From the NCBI GenBank assembly GCA_965644315.1, contig CBFFRQ010000055.1, positions 124,001-188,000 of the forward strand: a stretch of DNA of 64,000 nucleotides, read 5' to 3'. The notes under the pieces are model-generated. The model had not been told where the DNA came from. It saw only the letters and a program-made list of their open reading frames with translations, and searched no databases. Positions 21,001 to 26,746 of the stretch are shown here, piece after piece. This stretch comes from Caecitellus pseudoparvulus. Lineage: Eukaryota > Bigyra: Bicosoecida. The position numbers and the translations under genes are program-made. Every line of letters begins with the position of its first letter. Position 1 is the first letter of the stretch.

Positions 21001-23281
21001 CCATGCGTGTCTACCAGCTACTGCTTGTCAAGTGGGAGAAGGCGGTCAATCAGTTTCTTGTGCCGAAGGCTACCGCGGAATACTCTGCGGAAGTTGTGAT
21101 GATGACTTTGAGCGAGGGATTGGAATCGCTTGCACTGAGTGTCCGGCTCTATGGATATCACAGCTTCAGCTCGCTGCAATCTTCATTGCCCTGATCTCTC
21201 TGTGTTGCCTCGCAGCGACCGCTGAATCCTGGTGCGCACCTGACATGCCCCTTCAGCAACCACTGGCACCACTTCGCATCCTGGTGGGCTGGTTCCACAT
21301 CCTCTTTGCATTGTTCTTCGCCTCTGCTGCTGATGGTGGGCATGCCACTGACTGGCTGTGGGTTCTCGCTCAAGGTGGATCCGGCTTGCTCCCTTCTCGC
21401 AAGCCTTTTGCCTGTGTCAACCCCGCAATGCTCCCAAGCGAAGCCTTTTTCTTTGTGGGTGGAACTTACTCAGCAATATTCATCATGATCGCTTTCGCTG
21501 CGTGCATTGGGTCGCGACTTGAAGTGAGTGCCCAGGCAGGGCGGCCAAGGTCTGAGACTCTGACGTCTCAGCAGCCAGTTCTGGCACCTGTGGGCGCTGA
21601 GGAAACCGAGAGTGACAGCGAAGCCACCACCCCAGTAGTGTCCGATCCCCAAGATGGAAGGGAACCGAGAAAGGGCTCCTTTGTCACTGGCCGGCTATTT
21701 CGACGAGTGATGGCTGGCTGCTACTTCTTCCTTTACACAACTTGGCCTGCTGTCCTCGTGTCCTGCTTCGTGCTGCTTTCTAGAAGCAGATCTGTCGAAG
21801 GCGAGCAGTTTCTTCGACTGGATTCGCGTTACTCTACAAGTTCTTCGGAGCACCTCTTCTTTGTCCCCCTTGCAGCGGTGTGCGTAGTTGCTCTGGCTCT
21901 TGGGCTTCCGGCAGCTGCAATTTTTGAGGCATGCTCCAGAAGTCACCACCCTGAGCGCCCAAGTGGGAGTCGAACGATGCACATTTTGCTGCCAGGGTAC
22001 TACGTTCCAGGAAGTTCCCAAAACTTGCACCGAGGAAGTATGACTGCAGTGGCAGGCGCGTGCAAGAGACGGCTGGCGGATGTGGCAGGCACGTGGACTT
22101 GGGAGCCTGCTGTGCACCTGGTGAAAGTGGCTCTTTTCGGCATATGCATTTTGGTAGAGGACCCTACATCCAAGTACCAAGCTGCTGCAGCAGTTCTTTT
22201 TGCTCTTCTCGCAAGTTTTGTGTGCTGGCGCCCGTTGCGGAGTCATGTGGATGGGTGGCTTCAAGCGCTCGCTCTTGGCTCGCTTGTGGTCCATGCAATG
22301 TGTGAGGCCACGTACCAGCAAGACAGCTTTATCGCGGGGGAAACCAATTCTTCTCTCCTAAGATCCCTTTGGGTGTTCGTGGCGTGCCTTCAAGGCTTGA
22401 CCCTCTTGGTGCTGCTTTGGGGCAGTTTCAGGTTCGCCTTGCCCAGACCCCAGTCCCTACTTTCAAGGCCTGATTCTGCTTCTCGCCACCTTCAGGCTCT
22501 CTTGGAGGCCAAACTGGCTTCAACTGTCAAACAGAAAGCTTCAAATGGAACCGAAGGCATTTCATCACGCCCTGCAGGTCTGCATGGAAAGCGCGCTCAG
22601 ACTGTCGCGCGTCCGACCCGCCAACCTGTGGAGAAGAAGGAGTTCATTGAAATGGCGCACAACATTTCCAGCCATGTATCTCCAGGGCAAACAAATCCAA
22701 AGGGCTTTCACCGGAAGCGGGATAGGTTTTGGTATCAACGTTTCCTCGACCAAGATGCAGTTGCTCGCAGACTCAAGTCGGACGCCGCGTCTGTTCTCAG
22801 AGAGTATGCTGCTCAGAAGCGAGCCGGCAAGCTGGGATTTCACTTGCGCACTCGAAGAGAGCGGGTGAAACTTCTGAAGGAGAAGCTTTTCGGAAGACTC
22901 GCCCCAGATGCGATGCTTGCCAGCGAGTCATCTGGCCGTGAAAGCGAAAGCACAAGCGAACCAGAAGGGGCTGCGGAGGCAGAGGAGGCAGCTGAGCTTT
23001 TTCTGGCTGTGAAGGCCTCAGCGCAGTCTTCTGCAAGTTTCATGGAAGAAGAGATGATGAAGGACCTCATGGTCTTGTTGGAACCAGAGGCTGACGAGGG
23101 TGATGCGCCCGAAGGACAGAGAGGTAGCACCGGCTTGCACACTCGCCGAGGGCACGTCTCAAGGCCGCCTCCATACGAAGCAGAAGGCACTCCGAGCACT
23201 TCCCATCCCGAAGCATCGCACCCCGATGTAGAAGAAGAACTTCCTAGCTCGACTTCTTTTGTGCCAAGAAGGCCGTCATAG
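2..23281 (+). CDS. Giant multi-repeat surface protein with cysteine-rich stalk and ~9 membrane spans (5' partial)
   Basis: The frame is open from the left edge to TAG at 23279-23281 with no intron, giving at least 7,759 residues; the true start lies outside the window. Up to about 18.6 kb it consists of ~310-residue units. Each unit has a D/E-A-x-D-V strand start, a Tyr/Val-rich core ending in a GxGPGGS-like turn, and a closing EP motif. Many N-x-S/T sequons suggest an extracellular, glycosylated ectodomain. A Ser/Thr/Pro linker (18604-18710) precedes BACON-like beta domains (19.0-19.85 kb) and a cysteine-rich block of ephrin-receptor-like or GCC2/GCC3 type (20.63-21.15 kb). About nine hydrophobic spans follow (21150-22430), then a basic and acidic cytosolic tail. 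The units recall DUF11-type beta sandwiches, but that is inference. An adhesion or receptor role is likely; the ligand is unknown. Confidence 0.85.
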   Translation, partial: QTLLAAIEPTPPAPLRLPPGSLVNLSQVVRFREETATACALRLVHSAAGRLSLLGLVNASTEASTEMVFGSGNFSDILDTMQPLGGGQGGVQFMFGEVNVTAPGPPGNVTVVTEWAVPADFPAVASSGSVTASASLACTEVLDTSSTSSLALAFVEPRLTLARTSPGGAEVLALPGSELSLMSEVRATPGIQRSEAFNISLLDVNANPREYQLRAVGVNGLAMWNCTGVDCGFRTEGTGPGGSFAPYFLTIANDTEPGEVHLLEYAIVLNISQESNTLAFVMLEAHYQSLPMELHPASPLRYYTAQLTIPIRASLPSAAIEVNNTVSQAPFRLQVGEVIRMRARAAFVPGRMLAAEVRLTTSLSGVLQALDFGNVTLLSPLLVESSLGPLPTSWEAASLASAGTTVFSLALGDVQAFGNASHVAELEFDVMARVLDVPAAAAGSPVSLSANIVAAAIPIGTVRASQVHTFQEPVLQLSAAAPVGLEVQAGSEFVLTGHILAGSAPPDGHAWHVHLHDDTASLDTYRIMNVTVDGVLTWQYDSMNTSSGRVAEGAGPSGASSLLTAIAYLGAGDEATVQYAVRVLPHFLVGVPFSIDLRLEWDTHFNASAARQLTSHVSVPVAALQPTTHFTSILNDGFAPPSLHVRGSTLFVNFTMFFPKGRVPGLVCRLRDSNDAVSFVRVVSVTASSGLWLMDGSLWQTAHTSKSTVLGQVGVDVNLGDTNNTGLSLETQEFISIAVEAYVTDASTFSAALTAGTFTAEWESGGGFAPPIIATQGIGIAEPVLAITSLIKSPAPDAEAGDVVQFTLTVEVQACTLCSDAFSVQVFDRGLAQGWYHVKSVSLNSVSTFTAGPPPSGDALAGFGPGGSREPMLLLNVSSISSGSVVSIDYSLGVVMQAQLGGTLSPPLEVHWTTHPSPQHGGSLDRLVSQVAPVQPLQSLSTSGLFLSDAATPQPQDAAVGAEVLVSVAVQVPQGSANDSILHVDFDASNVMAFVEMVNISASVGVFSSLGQWDTPAFAPSLKGPAGTDGCSVELGHLNNTQLDAVLQEIVIWLRFVVQESAASVHGAQVNSVLSVESTLTPLGSQVFSLPAMTVVEPQVVCTSIPASSFSADSQDVVAWNLTWSASQNHAWCLQLDDPGLEAGFHRVLDVWLDGALQWEATNASFGLAQANTGPGGSASPTRLLRPPCTAGLVPSLNSQADIGYEVQSTIQFASTHAPNFRVHWSSHFAPIRGAQDARNYSAVCAPASYTVPQPVVDLAATTEGFGISSASLVPGELLFVNVSVSVPEGTGVLSVLELATAITPAASGQVLNLVNSTVAASSPALTSSLIGSSWELSALSESADAFNQLNVTLEWGTLLNLAASNPIPELLLVEFWLAVSNVTAQQASGLDLSPTFSTLLSHSTTGTSFSIAEPSVSVVNTGPARYKVDAFDTSNFTVSVQAAGCLHCSSAFGVQVRDRNLMLDRYIILNVWLDAFLVWSANISDPDAGRATAGKGPGGSQDPSALLPSPIDRISRGGAKIVTYSTMPRETAIGGADLESDVECSWLSHDLGEVQGRPAMAHPRAYGGSIDIQPVLEIAGIVGSMSVEDFGGSAARVPVGEVVSVLVKLIVPEGSFPDGVLRIQAAPGLLVFDEVLSLQGTPPATIWSSTGNWGEPGLPSVLYDSLHSSNLSLGIGSIINSDNDNTQQEMIELWLLCHSSNASLNTAGQEVSLATLVISNENNVTDAPISGVVTTLEPVVSVQCTSCGGHSVDAHDIVYVEYSITAAACPLCSSAYAVSIMDSDASMGRYFVRQVLVNGSTTWQSDPILASSGNLSLGLGPSQGVTPGSFAFVDEVAAGTTATVGVYLQLGARLALNSNFTLEVQVQYASAVNLTYARFYNQPASQNARFLAKTSSIRMVSNINRPNYDSTVDAEVTQGHEICWAISLTLFEGVQSQTQLSFSISPTQFAVQTATIMPLNSTLSMSAGNHGTLQSQADAAVHFQPFVLALGDVFNGDDANNVTETLVVQLCGFALNDSVNAAGLLAQAEASFTIGGELIQSDATTHLTRSPTVFLEAEALAAMSGLAAGSTFQVNIRLEVPSTPTSSSAFDLQLFEPLYATGLTRILSVVANGTTYWSSSGQGTGVAQNGTGPGLSEEPGLLWNTSSLVNGDHVNLVLNFEVLGAAQAGMLRALEFRLCFSSLPQTVRALHMQVSNADLNILIKSHALLGTISPAVSVVHGQPVHVSTALTVPQGSQLDVSVSLQAVSTGFLSFEPWMSLVNVTQNPQQVQLQLLGTSNTTGAVTFGSEIVWDALRVFNFANSSDTDEVLLLNYLTGLNSSAPQAAGDLIQIHRSFSSLEDAAIAPSQILTVYEPEVASVAWGAAVHTVDAHDVLNVSLAVVPAGGAASSTLFDVELSDLDVCDGGASSGLYRYTRAWAFVGGVGRGVDVAGWCGGGGPGSTLQVVDALEQGQDLDIVLEVQVNASVSAEESHSLRGRVGWSSYPATSLVPVLVPRVYTMDTLVGLEVQTRLLAVDSVTRSAQGTAVSGDAGAVSFGSVVEVEGRVLVPEGMHTGVNVTIASVASTCTYLDAASVVVVGGVSLVLGTQSEVWSPSAGAADAVTVQFASVHSTGVNAPDAFLTVRVDSVVRDLPGCGAGDTLEWEVRVWSSEQSSVQVMLGSSMTVYEPEVASVAWGAAVHTVDAHDVLNVSLAVVPAGGAASSTLFDVELSDLDVCDGGASSGLYRYTRAWTFVGGVGRGVDVAGWCGGGGPGSTLQVVDALEQGQDLDIVLEVQVNASVSAEESHSLRGRVGWSSYPATALQHPGSSSTYDADALVGLEVQTRLLAVDSVTRSAQGTAVSGDAGAVSFGSVVEVEGRVLVPEGMHTGVNVTIASVASTCTYLDAASVVVVGGVSLVLGTQSEVWSPSAGAADAVTVQFASVHSTGMNAPDAFLTVRVDSVVRDLPGCGAGDTLEWEVRVWSSEQSSVQVMLGSSMTVYEPEVASVAWGAAVHTVDAHDVLNVSLAVVPAGGAASSTLFDVELSDLDVCDGGASSGLYMYTRAWTFVGGVGRGVDVAGWCGGGGPGSTLQVVDALEQGQDLDIVLEVQVNASVSAEESHSLRGRVGWSSYPATALQHPGSSSTYDADALVGLEVQTRLLAVDSVTRSAQGTAVSGDAGAVSFGSVVEVEGRVLVPEGMHTGVNVTIASVASACTYLDAASVVVVGGVSLVLGTQSEVWSPSAGAADAVTVQFASVHSTGMNAPDAFLTVRVDSVVRDLPGCGAGDTLEWEVRVWSSEQSSVQVMLGSNMTVYEPEVASVAWGAAVHTVDAHDVLNVSLAVVPAGGAASSTLFDVELSDLDVCDGGASSGLYMYTRAWAFVGGVGRGVDVAGWCGGGGPGSTLQVVDALEQGQDLDIVLEVQVNASVSAEESHSLRGRVGWSSYPATALQHPGSSSTYDADALVGLEVQTRLLAVDSVTRSVQGTAVSGDAGAVSFGSVVEVEGRVLVPEGMHTGVNVTIASVASTCTYLDAASVVVVGGVSLVLGTQSEVWSPSAGAADAVTVQFASVHSTGMNAPDAFLTVRVDSVVRDLPGCGAGDTLEWEVRVWSSEQSSVQVMLGSSMTVYEPEVASVAWGAAVHTVDAHDVLNVSLAVVPAGGAASSTLFDVELSDLDVCDGGASSGLYRYTRAWTFVGGVGRGVDVAGWCGGGGPGSTLQVVDALEQGQDLDIVLEVQVNASVSAEESHSLRGRVGWSSYPATALQHPGSSSTYDADALVGLEVQTRLLAVDSVTRSAQGTAVSGDAGAVSFGSVVEVEGRVLVPEGMHTGVNVTIASVASACTYLDAASVVVVGGVSLVLGTQSEVWSPSAGAADAVTVQFASVHSTGVNAPDAFLTVRVDSVVRDLPGCGAGDTLEWEVRVWSSEQSSVQVMLGSSMTVYEPEVASVAWGAAVHTVDAHDVLNVSLAVVPAGGAASSTLFDVELSDLDVCDGGASSGLYRYTRAWAFVGGVGRGVDVAGWCGGGGPGSTLQVVDALEQGQDLDIVLEVQVNASVSAEESHSLRGRVGWSSYPATALQHPGSSSTYDADALVGLEVQTRLLAVDSVTRSAQGTAVSGDAGAVSFGSVVEVEGRVLVPEGMHTGVNVTIASVASACTYLDAASVVVVGGVSLVLGTQSEVWSPSAGAADAVTVQFASVHSTGMNAPDAFLTVRVDSVVRDLPGCGAGDTLEWEVRVWSSEQSSVQVMLGSSMTVYEPSGGIFAEFGGASIEALDVVTVPVLLVASALADSSTLFDVEVVALGLPDVDYSIVGVSALDAPGSSCALGTPPSHVLVVCGVVQAGSMVSFNFSIQANQTLSAGSNVTIELGSVWESSESSTFASSYSAPVLVLSSILARSPTLRAFSPASPEAPGLNFSTFGGQSSILVNISVTKGLSSNMSVQLDFPELSFGASPTVLHSSFPFMVFASEPPSITQGENNCSKVVLGTVSNFANYTGPYIVQVHVGFSVSGAEALVAGDTISALASLNIAGVTNVSAMATRFTAVEPYVTTSLNASPLSPLEAFDTFVVSLGVEAGSGPALAPAHDVRFSFTNGSTHWRIWEVSDTVSSWTSGLPPDMLCASEQPAINFALLPRALMMQPGSLTTFHLQGILCSSPSVSSLVPFGLNVSYWSAAAPGLAPRRTYLSVPESVGLQTANVSLVIRNSTYLGYADDIVAQGESMLVFMLVQLPRLSFENFVVNVSSVDYPLLRINETYVEESFGCVSLVGGLEQASLLPPSVSETPFSSSVSFGDIRSVVNASSEQGFVHVVALVQVHKGTPAGTDTSISVTVCTLESSCEYRLQAGASFRVHRPGFLWAAPGSSSGFQVTAAGGEPFHFTVNISLPQHPWNSPAFNVTLFGAGSDWDAFVVLSATSACWPTGGDDFNDAKPRDPILLSDWYGMSASPLAHIPMLAEGQNCSVNVTAVVSSQVSMGERFELPLSLNHSATPTSATLGGVDSASRFGRFLPFAIAFDARSPTLSLRLATLNVSVTPEDRFVAGQDVFCTVVLFVPVGQVDMTEFWMEATGEGSFSVEELTEVSSDGSIFLNGTRPARSATALISNATAHLPLGHLVNNGTSSGSISFVFRLSTAASGWAVLDTLQATVSAHCLTCSAAIQADDSISFDDPQVQALTLPQLAFSGIDAGDELNLTLQLTTQASASSITDAEFFDMTLGLGVYEYIGAWLEEDLVAPCASQAQGTQPFRWLVLPALAPGQTYTVVALVRFLAQVEVGGELEAGIHLAYSSFAGGSGAQERVLEPISQPVFKQAGPLMFANLFPDSHAPSNNFVTPGTEIEFVLSISLPRGTASNFSSSISCLPSNVLAFADEASIIVSSSAGVTLGSCAENTPVDSILGNGHTRPCDLVTVGNSTSEYASLTVSLRAEVLDVAQVSHGAVLAFNASVEAKGIAPLFHVVTATVAEPFLNFSNVQLAPAFATVEAGDSVELQGVVVHANSSSSSAHNISLVPGVQGPSSCLASCPWDQVPLLQVSHAAADSTGLAVSPCDGDAISGFPSLLLGSSFVTRVVLDVKCSAGSGQHALLLPAFSFQSHPSSVHARAYVHPVGRFAVNFTRSFDRGFSVSWLGNRWYEPPFEFPPGATLSFSHELQLVRGKTHNVSYKAVILHEGGVASPVQYVFASQGVLSQGLRTASAFSSHPASGHLVSVGNSSIERIAASTLSPSPSVAFVTNVTLHNASEEWFALNSSMKWSPDGRGASSINVTIVRPRVEVGVEVERHGVRPLNSLWGGDTLGLKVCLSNSKASKSAAFNVSCACAHSTKKSSFAFYEILDSSNGSAPVALAHHQEGFTLSRDFIPLSETTCATVNLTLFVGTLVAEDVGLNLSCTYQSTPHANLGTEHYTSDLSQVSLSVANGSSSSVGLVKGRVETETAGSPDLIAPGDVLHLNVSIAVPPVQLLNSALDLHFNSTIAAGGVTWHQVHVNNGELHSDFTPPLFVQQSTTTYTFQLGRLVPSSSLMMSLSLLASMKTIGQPTTPPESSIPVGATFRWNSAANSSYQQDLPGMLLSVVEPTLRVGQVSPQTRGGLYRGEQATFSFLLANQAALREAGDRKNCSGSPYLDSTGFNVSVLDQGRFIGSPTGEALYALVGVTVNGTATSTNLTAFEQDGVIARFPSIGLFDVVNVSFTIRLTHWSLWATVVRPNVTAVWYNLPQTGNGTGMLHSSQACASSIATIAIVSPTPSVTASPSVTVTPTGTPTPSPSPIVVPQLEAGTAARAEVFFGATDRFVFPQFQLILSDTSSGQGVVGAQVVGCTGIAPQGACSAWWKNLEASVTTISVKGTVHIFAVSVFVQHPSTVGWLAGHGESALASAAVALDLAVTGASGMTLNTTIEVSILNPLANAVSSVSASSRPDQFWLSTAPRLIEVAHVLGSKRSELQTVWIDTNSAASSLIHVAVQGSQSWLAVGPPAASPSQNSGSLAAGVRAHRVPVFINASALQAGHYSQTISMAIAGEASLSPALIQVRLRVVRTRLVVLPSGRFVHIRPDMSATTSFIMSNEGVHPSTYTLAWGEELASQPPSWLSLSAMSRNGTLASGSDTTLAFTVDGSAVPVRGESFTFPVTVRTSGLAAGVDDEVQLTLTVLVSGIVPCEGSLHVNLSAGERPLIPIPVGFTPNLATMIRFQPSSGLALLSSTWLNVTSPVFALVRSTGHTVAWVSPKAALSQNAGSHQEFVVIETLTPFNNSLRVQETLQISVTFGVAPGPPVADNSLARLCPPTATSLGSGLERAGAGHDASSAGTPQSGDLNRTIAVEFLEQGDPPSAFVALCVSLRDLYGNAVQLWQPNVAVKASLFRNGALVQRLLSSKLIASPLANTHSVTVHASSPGLLSATVFIGQRAVQGTPVQVAILPPVCDAASQVRSGPMSECTCAPGFQRSLHQGNTSSLVQHCSKCPEGHFKSVPSDTVRCSRCPVGMFASDSRSECIGCPEVRGIACSGGVWAIEPGYWCTGCLERSEPRKRSLTGVSGLPHAVGPLHACLPATACQVGEGGQSVSCAEGYRGILCGSCDDDFERGIGIACTECPALWISQLQLAAIFIALISLCCLAATAESWCAPDMPLQQPLAPLRILVGWFHILFALFFASAADGGHATDWLWVLAQGGSGLLPSRKPFACVNPAMLPSEAFFFVGGTYSAIFIMIAFAACIGSRLEVSAQAGRPRSETLTSQQPVLAPVGAEETESDSEATTPVVSDPQDGREPRKGSFVTGRLFRRVMAGCYFFLYTTWPAVLVSCFVLLSRSRSVEGEQFLRLDSRYSTSSSEHLFFVPLAAVCVVALALGLPAAAIFEACSRSHHPERPSGSRTMHILLPGYYVPGSSQNLHRGSMTAVAGACKRRLADVAGTWTWEPAVHLVKVALFGICILVEDPTSKYQAAAAVLFALLASFVCWRPLRSHVDGWLQALALGSLVVHAMCEATYQQDSFIAGETNSSLLRSLWVFVACLQGLTLLVLLWGSFRFALPRPQSLLSRPDSASRHLQALLEAKLASTVKQKASNGTEGISSRPAGLHGKRAQTVARPTRQPVEKKEFIEMAHNISSHVSPGQTNPKGFHRKRDRFWYQRFLDQDAVARRLKSDAASVLREYAAQKRAGKLGFHLRTRRERVKLLKEKLFGRLAPDAMLASESSGRESESTSEPEGAAEAEEAAELFLAVKASAQSSASFMEEEMMKDLMVLLEPEADEGDAPEGQRGSTGLHTRRGHVSRPPPYEAEGTPSTSHPEASHPDVEEELPSSTSFVPRRPS
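7052..12685 (+). repeat. Six tandem 939-bp in-frame repeats
   Basis: Copies start at 7052, 7991, 8930, 9869, 10808 and 11747. Each is exactly 939 bp (313 codons) and almost identical at the nucleotide level; a seventh begins at 12686 but diverges after 21 bases. Each unit begins at T/M-V-Y-E-P and contains the cysteine-bearing DLDVCDGG segment and a GGGGPGS turn. Differences are few and shared in shuffled combinations: Arg/Met before YTRAW, Ala/Thr after it, Thr/Ala in the ASxCTYL motif and Val/Met in the HSTGxNAP motif. Copy 1 alone has a different block near 7466-7505. Codon choice is strongly GTG/GCG/CTG-biased compared with the flanking units. Confidence 0.97.
7297..12019 (+). other. Six periodic G-quadruplex-type motifs on the coding strand
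   Basis: Each 939-bp repeat has a 28-base tract, starting at 7297, 8236, 9175, 10114, 11053 and 11992, with four runs of three or more G separated by loops of 6, 1 and 4 bases. It encodes the Gly-rich turn of the unit. The pattern fits the usual G3+N1-7 rule. Folding in DNA or RNA is not shown by sequence. Confidence 0.6.
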
Positions 23282-23511
23282 GCCCACTTGCTGTCGTCCC
23301 TCGCACAATCTCGGGCTGCATCTGCTTTTTCCCGCATGACAGCAGGCAGATCCCACCAATGGGCCTGGCGCAGGCCGGTTCACCGCAAAACCAAACAAGA
23401 GCGACCAAAATACATTTGTGAAGTGCCCCACTTCAGCTCTTTCTACCTACCAGCAGCTTGGTGGCTGTTTGGTGAGGCACGAGCTGGGAGGCTGCCGAGG
23501 CTTACACCAGC
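23282..23511 (+). other. Intergenic region between the giant gene and UPF1
   Basis: This 230-bp gap lies between two same-strand genes. It must hold the 3' end of the giant transcript and the UPF1 promoter or 5' UTR. I see no clear TATA element, poly(A) signal or RNA gene. Confidence 0.5.
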
Positions 23512-26500
23512 ATGGCCAGCCCAGCGGGAGAAGCTGCCACAGCACAGCGAAAAGGGGACAAGGCGTGGACCCCTGATGAACCCGCTCTTCCCAGTGAAGA
23601 AGATTCTACTAGCCCCACCATCGATGGTGCTCCGGATCTGGCTGATGGGCCTGACGAGCTTGCAGAGTACGACTTTGCTGATCTTCCCGAACACGCCTGC
23701 TTGTACTGTGGCATCCACAACCCGCTGAGCGTTGCCCAATGTGTGGCCACAAGCAAGTGGTTTTGCAACTGCAGAGGGAGAACGAGTGCCTCTCACATTG
23801 TGCACCACCTGGTCCGCTCAAAGCACAAGGAAATTCGGCTGCACTCTGACAGGTACGTTGTGAAACGCTTGCGTTTCAAGGTGCTGCCCAGACTCCCCCC
23901 TCCCCGCCCTCCCTCGCTTCAGTCCCCTTGGTGGGGCAGCTCTTGAGTGTTACAACTGCAGCACCAAAAATGTCTTCCTCCTTGGCTTCCTGCCAGCGAA
24001 GACGGAGTCAGTGGTCTTGCTGCTGTGCCGCGCGTGCCTTTCTAACGGTGCTCTGAAGGACATGGAGTGGGATCTCAAGCAGTGGAACCCCTTGATTCAG
24101 GACAAGGCACTGGTGCCCTGGCTTCTGCAGCCACCTGAAGAGCATGAGGCGCTGCGGGCTCGGCCTATTTCCAGCGCCCAGATTGCGGCATTGGAAGACC
24201 TGTGGAGGGAGGACCCATCTGCCCAACTACAGGACCTATCACAAGGCGGCGTCACTGACATTGCTGACCCTGTGAGGCAAGACTACGAGGACGGGTTTCA
24301 CTACCAAAACATCCTGGCTCCTTTGGTCAAAGCTGAAGCAGATGAAGATCGACGGACGGCGGAGCGGGTGGTCAGGGACTCAGTGAGCGTGTCGTGGGAG
24401 CTGGCGACAGGCTCTGCACCCTTGGCGCGGTTCAATTGGGCGTCCTCTGGGGGCCAAGAAGAGCGAGTTCTTCCAGGTCATGAAGTCAAGCTCCACCTGC
24501 CGCCTCTCCGATCGGGTGTTACGCAAGGCTTGGCTTGGGAGGGTGTTGGAATCGTGCGGGACAGCCGCGACATGGTCATCTCAGTTGAACTGCACACCGG
24601 CCTGCTGCTGGATGACTCAGGCAACGAAATTTCGCGGCCTTCTTCCAAGCAGGCTTTGGTCGTCTGCCCAACTGACATTTCGGAGGGCTTCTCTGTACAG
24701 CTGGTGTGGAAGAGCGTGTCGTTCGATCGCATGCAGGCGGCGCTTCGCACGTTCGCGCTGGATGACAAAGCCGTCTCCCCTACTTTGTACCAGGCTCTTC
24801 TTGGCCATGCTGTGGAGCCTGGCACCGTCGCTGGGCCATCACACCGATCGCTGTCGACACCTGGCCTGCCCCAGTTGAATCCCTCTCAGCTCCTTGCCTT
24901 GAGGACGACCCTCTCACGCCCACTTTCTCTCATCCAAGGCCCTCCCGGCACAGGGAAGACAGTGACTTCGGCCGCTATCGTCTATCACCTGAAACGACAG
25001 AGCAAAGGCCAAATCCTTGTGTCAGCTCCATCAAACGTAGCCGTCGACCAGCTCACAGCAAAGATCGCTGCCACTGGACTGAAAGTCATCAGGCTGTATG
25101 CACGATCCAAAGAAGCAACGGAGTCAGACGTGCAAAGTCATGCGTTGCACAATATCGTTGCCGACGTCGCCACACTTCCTCCAGACATGGCCGCGCAGTG
25201 GGAGGCGGAAATGGCCACAGCACAGGCGGAAGGCGTGCCCTCACGTGAGACGACGCCTCGCACAGCTACAGCCACGAAGCCGAAGATGCCTGGCGCCCCC
25301 GCTGCCGTGCAGCTACTGGGGGGCATGGCAGGAACATCTTTGACCAGGCTTCACTGGCTTCGAGGGCAGTACGGTGACTTGACTGTTGCAAACGAGTTGA
25401 AGTACCGCAAGCTTGTGGCAAGGGCAGAAGCTGCCTTGCTCAAGGCAGCAGACGTAATTTGCTGCACTTGTGTTGGTGCTGGGGACAAGCGCCTCAGAGG
25501 CATGAAATTCCGGCAGGTGCTCATTGATGAGGTGACTCAAGCGTCAGAACCTGAGGTCATCATTCCTGTTGTGAAAGGTGCGAAGCAGCTTGTGCTCGTT
25601 GGGGACCATTGCCAGCTGGGGCCGGTGGTGCTGTCCAAGGTTGCAGCCGCTGCAGGGCTGCACCAGTCGCTCTTCGAGAGGCTCATCATGCGAGGCGTGC
25701 GCCCCTTGCGCCTTGCAGTGCAGTACCGCATGCACCCGGTGCTAGCGGAGTTCCCCTCCAACATTTTTTATGATGGCAGCCTGCAAAATGGTGTCACACT
25801 GGCGGAGCGAACACCCACTGATACGGCCCTGGAATGGCCCATGCCTGGTCGCCCCATGTTCTTCTACATTTCCACGGGAGCTGAGGAAATCGCGGGAAGT
25901 GGGACTTCCTACATCAATCGATCGGAGGCGTCCTCTGTGGAGCGCGTGGTGACAAACTTCTTGCGCTCAGGAGTGCAGCCCTCTCAAATCGGAGTCATCA
26001 CTCCATACGAGGGGCAAAGAGGGTACATTATCAACCACATGACCCGACATGGGAGCATGTCAGGAGGCCTGTACAGTCAAGTTGAAGTTGCCTCCGTTGA
26101 CAGCTTTCAGGGCCGTGAGAAGGATTACACGATCCTGTCTTGCGTGCGCTCGAACGAGCACCAGGGCATCGGTTTCTTGAACGATCCACGCCGACTAAAC
26201 GTCGCTCTGACCCGAGCGCGGTACGGCATGGTAGTAGTCGGGAATCCCAAAGTGTTGGCAAAGCAGTCGCTGTGGAACAACTTGCTGCACCACTTTAAGC
26301 AGATGAATTGCCTCGTGGAGGGCCCACTCACGGCTCTCCGACACTCCAAGATGCACTTCCCACGCCCAAGGCGCTACATCAACCCAAGGTACAAGCTGTA
26401 CACAGTGGGTTTGGCGGCCAACCCAAACACCTTCGGGGAGGTGTCCTTTCCCCCCCCTGGCACCCCTTCCGAAACAACCCAAGCAGGCGCGGGCAGCGGT

Positions 26501-26713
26501 TCAGGAGGACTGTCCCTGGCAGATTTAGGCGCCGGATCCTTCCCGTTCAGTGCTGATGGAACAATGGCGGGATACACATCTGCAGTGCCTCTTTATGGTA
26601 TTGGTGGTGCTGTGGATGGTGTCTGGGCCTCAGGGGCAGCGGGGATTCCAGCGGAGTACGGCGCTGCACTTTCGGACGCCAGCGCCGCGGCTCCACAGAA
26701 GCCTGAACAGTGA
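23512..26713 (+). CDS. UPF1: UPF1 RNA helicase (nonsense-mediated decay)
   Basis: Two exons, 23512-23852 and 23923-26713, joined across a 70-bp intron (GTACGT...TTCAG), give 1,043 residues. The junction restores the family sequence HSDSPLGGAALECYNC. The N-terminal Cys/His-rich domain is present (HACLYCGIH, WFCN, HIVHHLV, LECYNC, LLCRAC). The superfamily 1 helicase follows: Walker A GPPGTGKT, motif II DEVTQASEPE, GDHCQLGPVV, QYRMHP, and SFQGREKDY with the closing RRLNVALTRAR. Known role: ATP-dependent RNP remodelling in nonsense-mediated decay, bound by UPF2 through the CH domain. The C-terminal tail is short and Gly/Ala-rich without an obvious SQ/TQ cluster, unlike animals. Length is between yeast and human UPF1. 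Met 23512 is the first in-frame start before the CH domain. Confidence 0.96.
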
Positions 26714-26746
26714 ACTTTGCTGAAAACAAGCGAAAGAAGATGTGGA

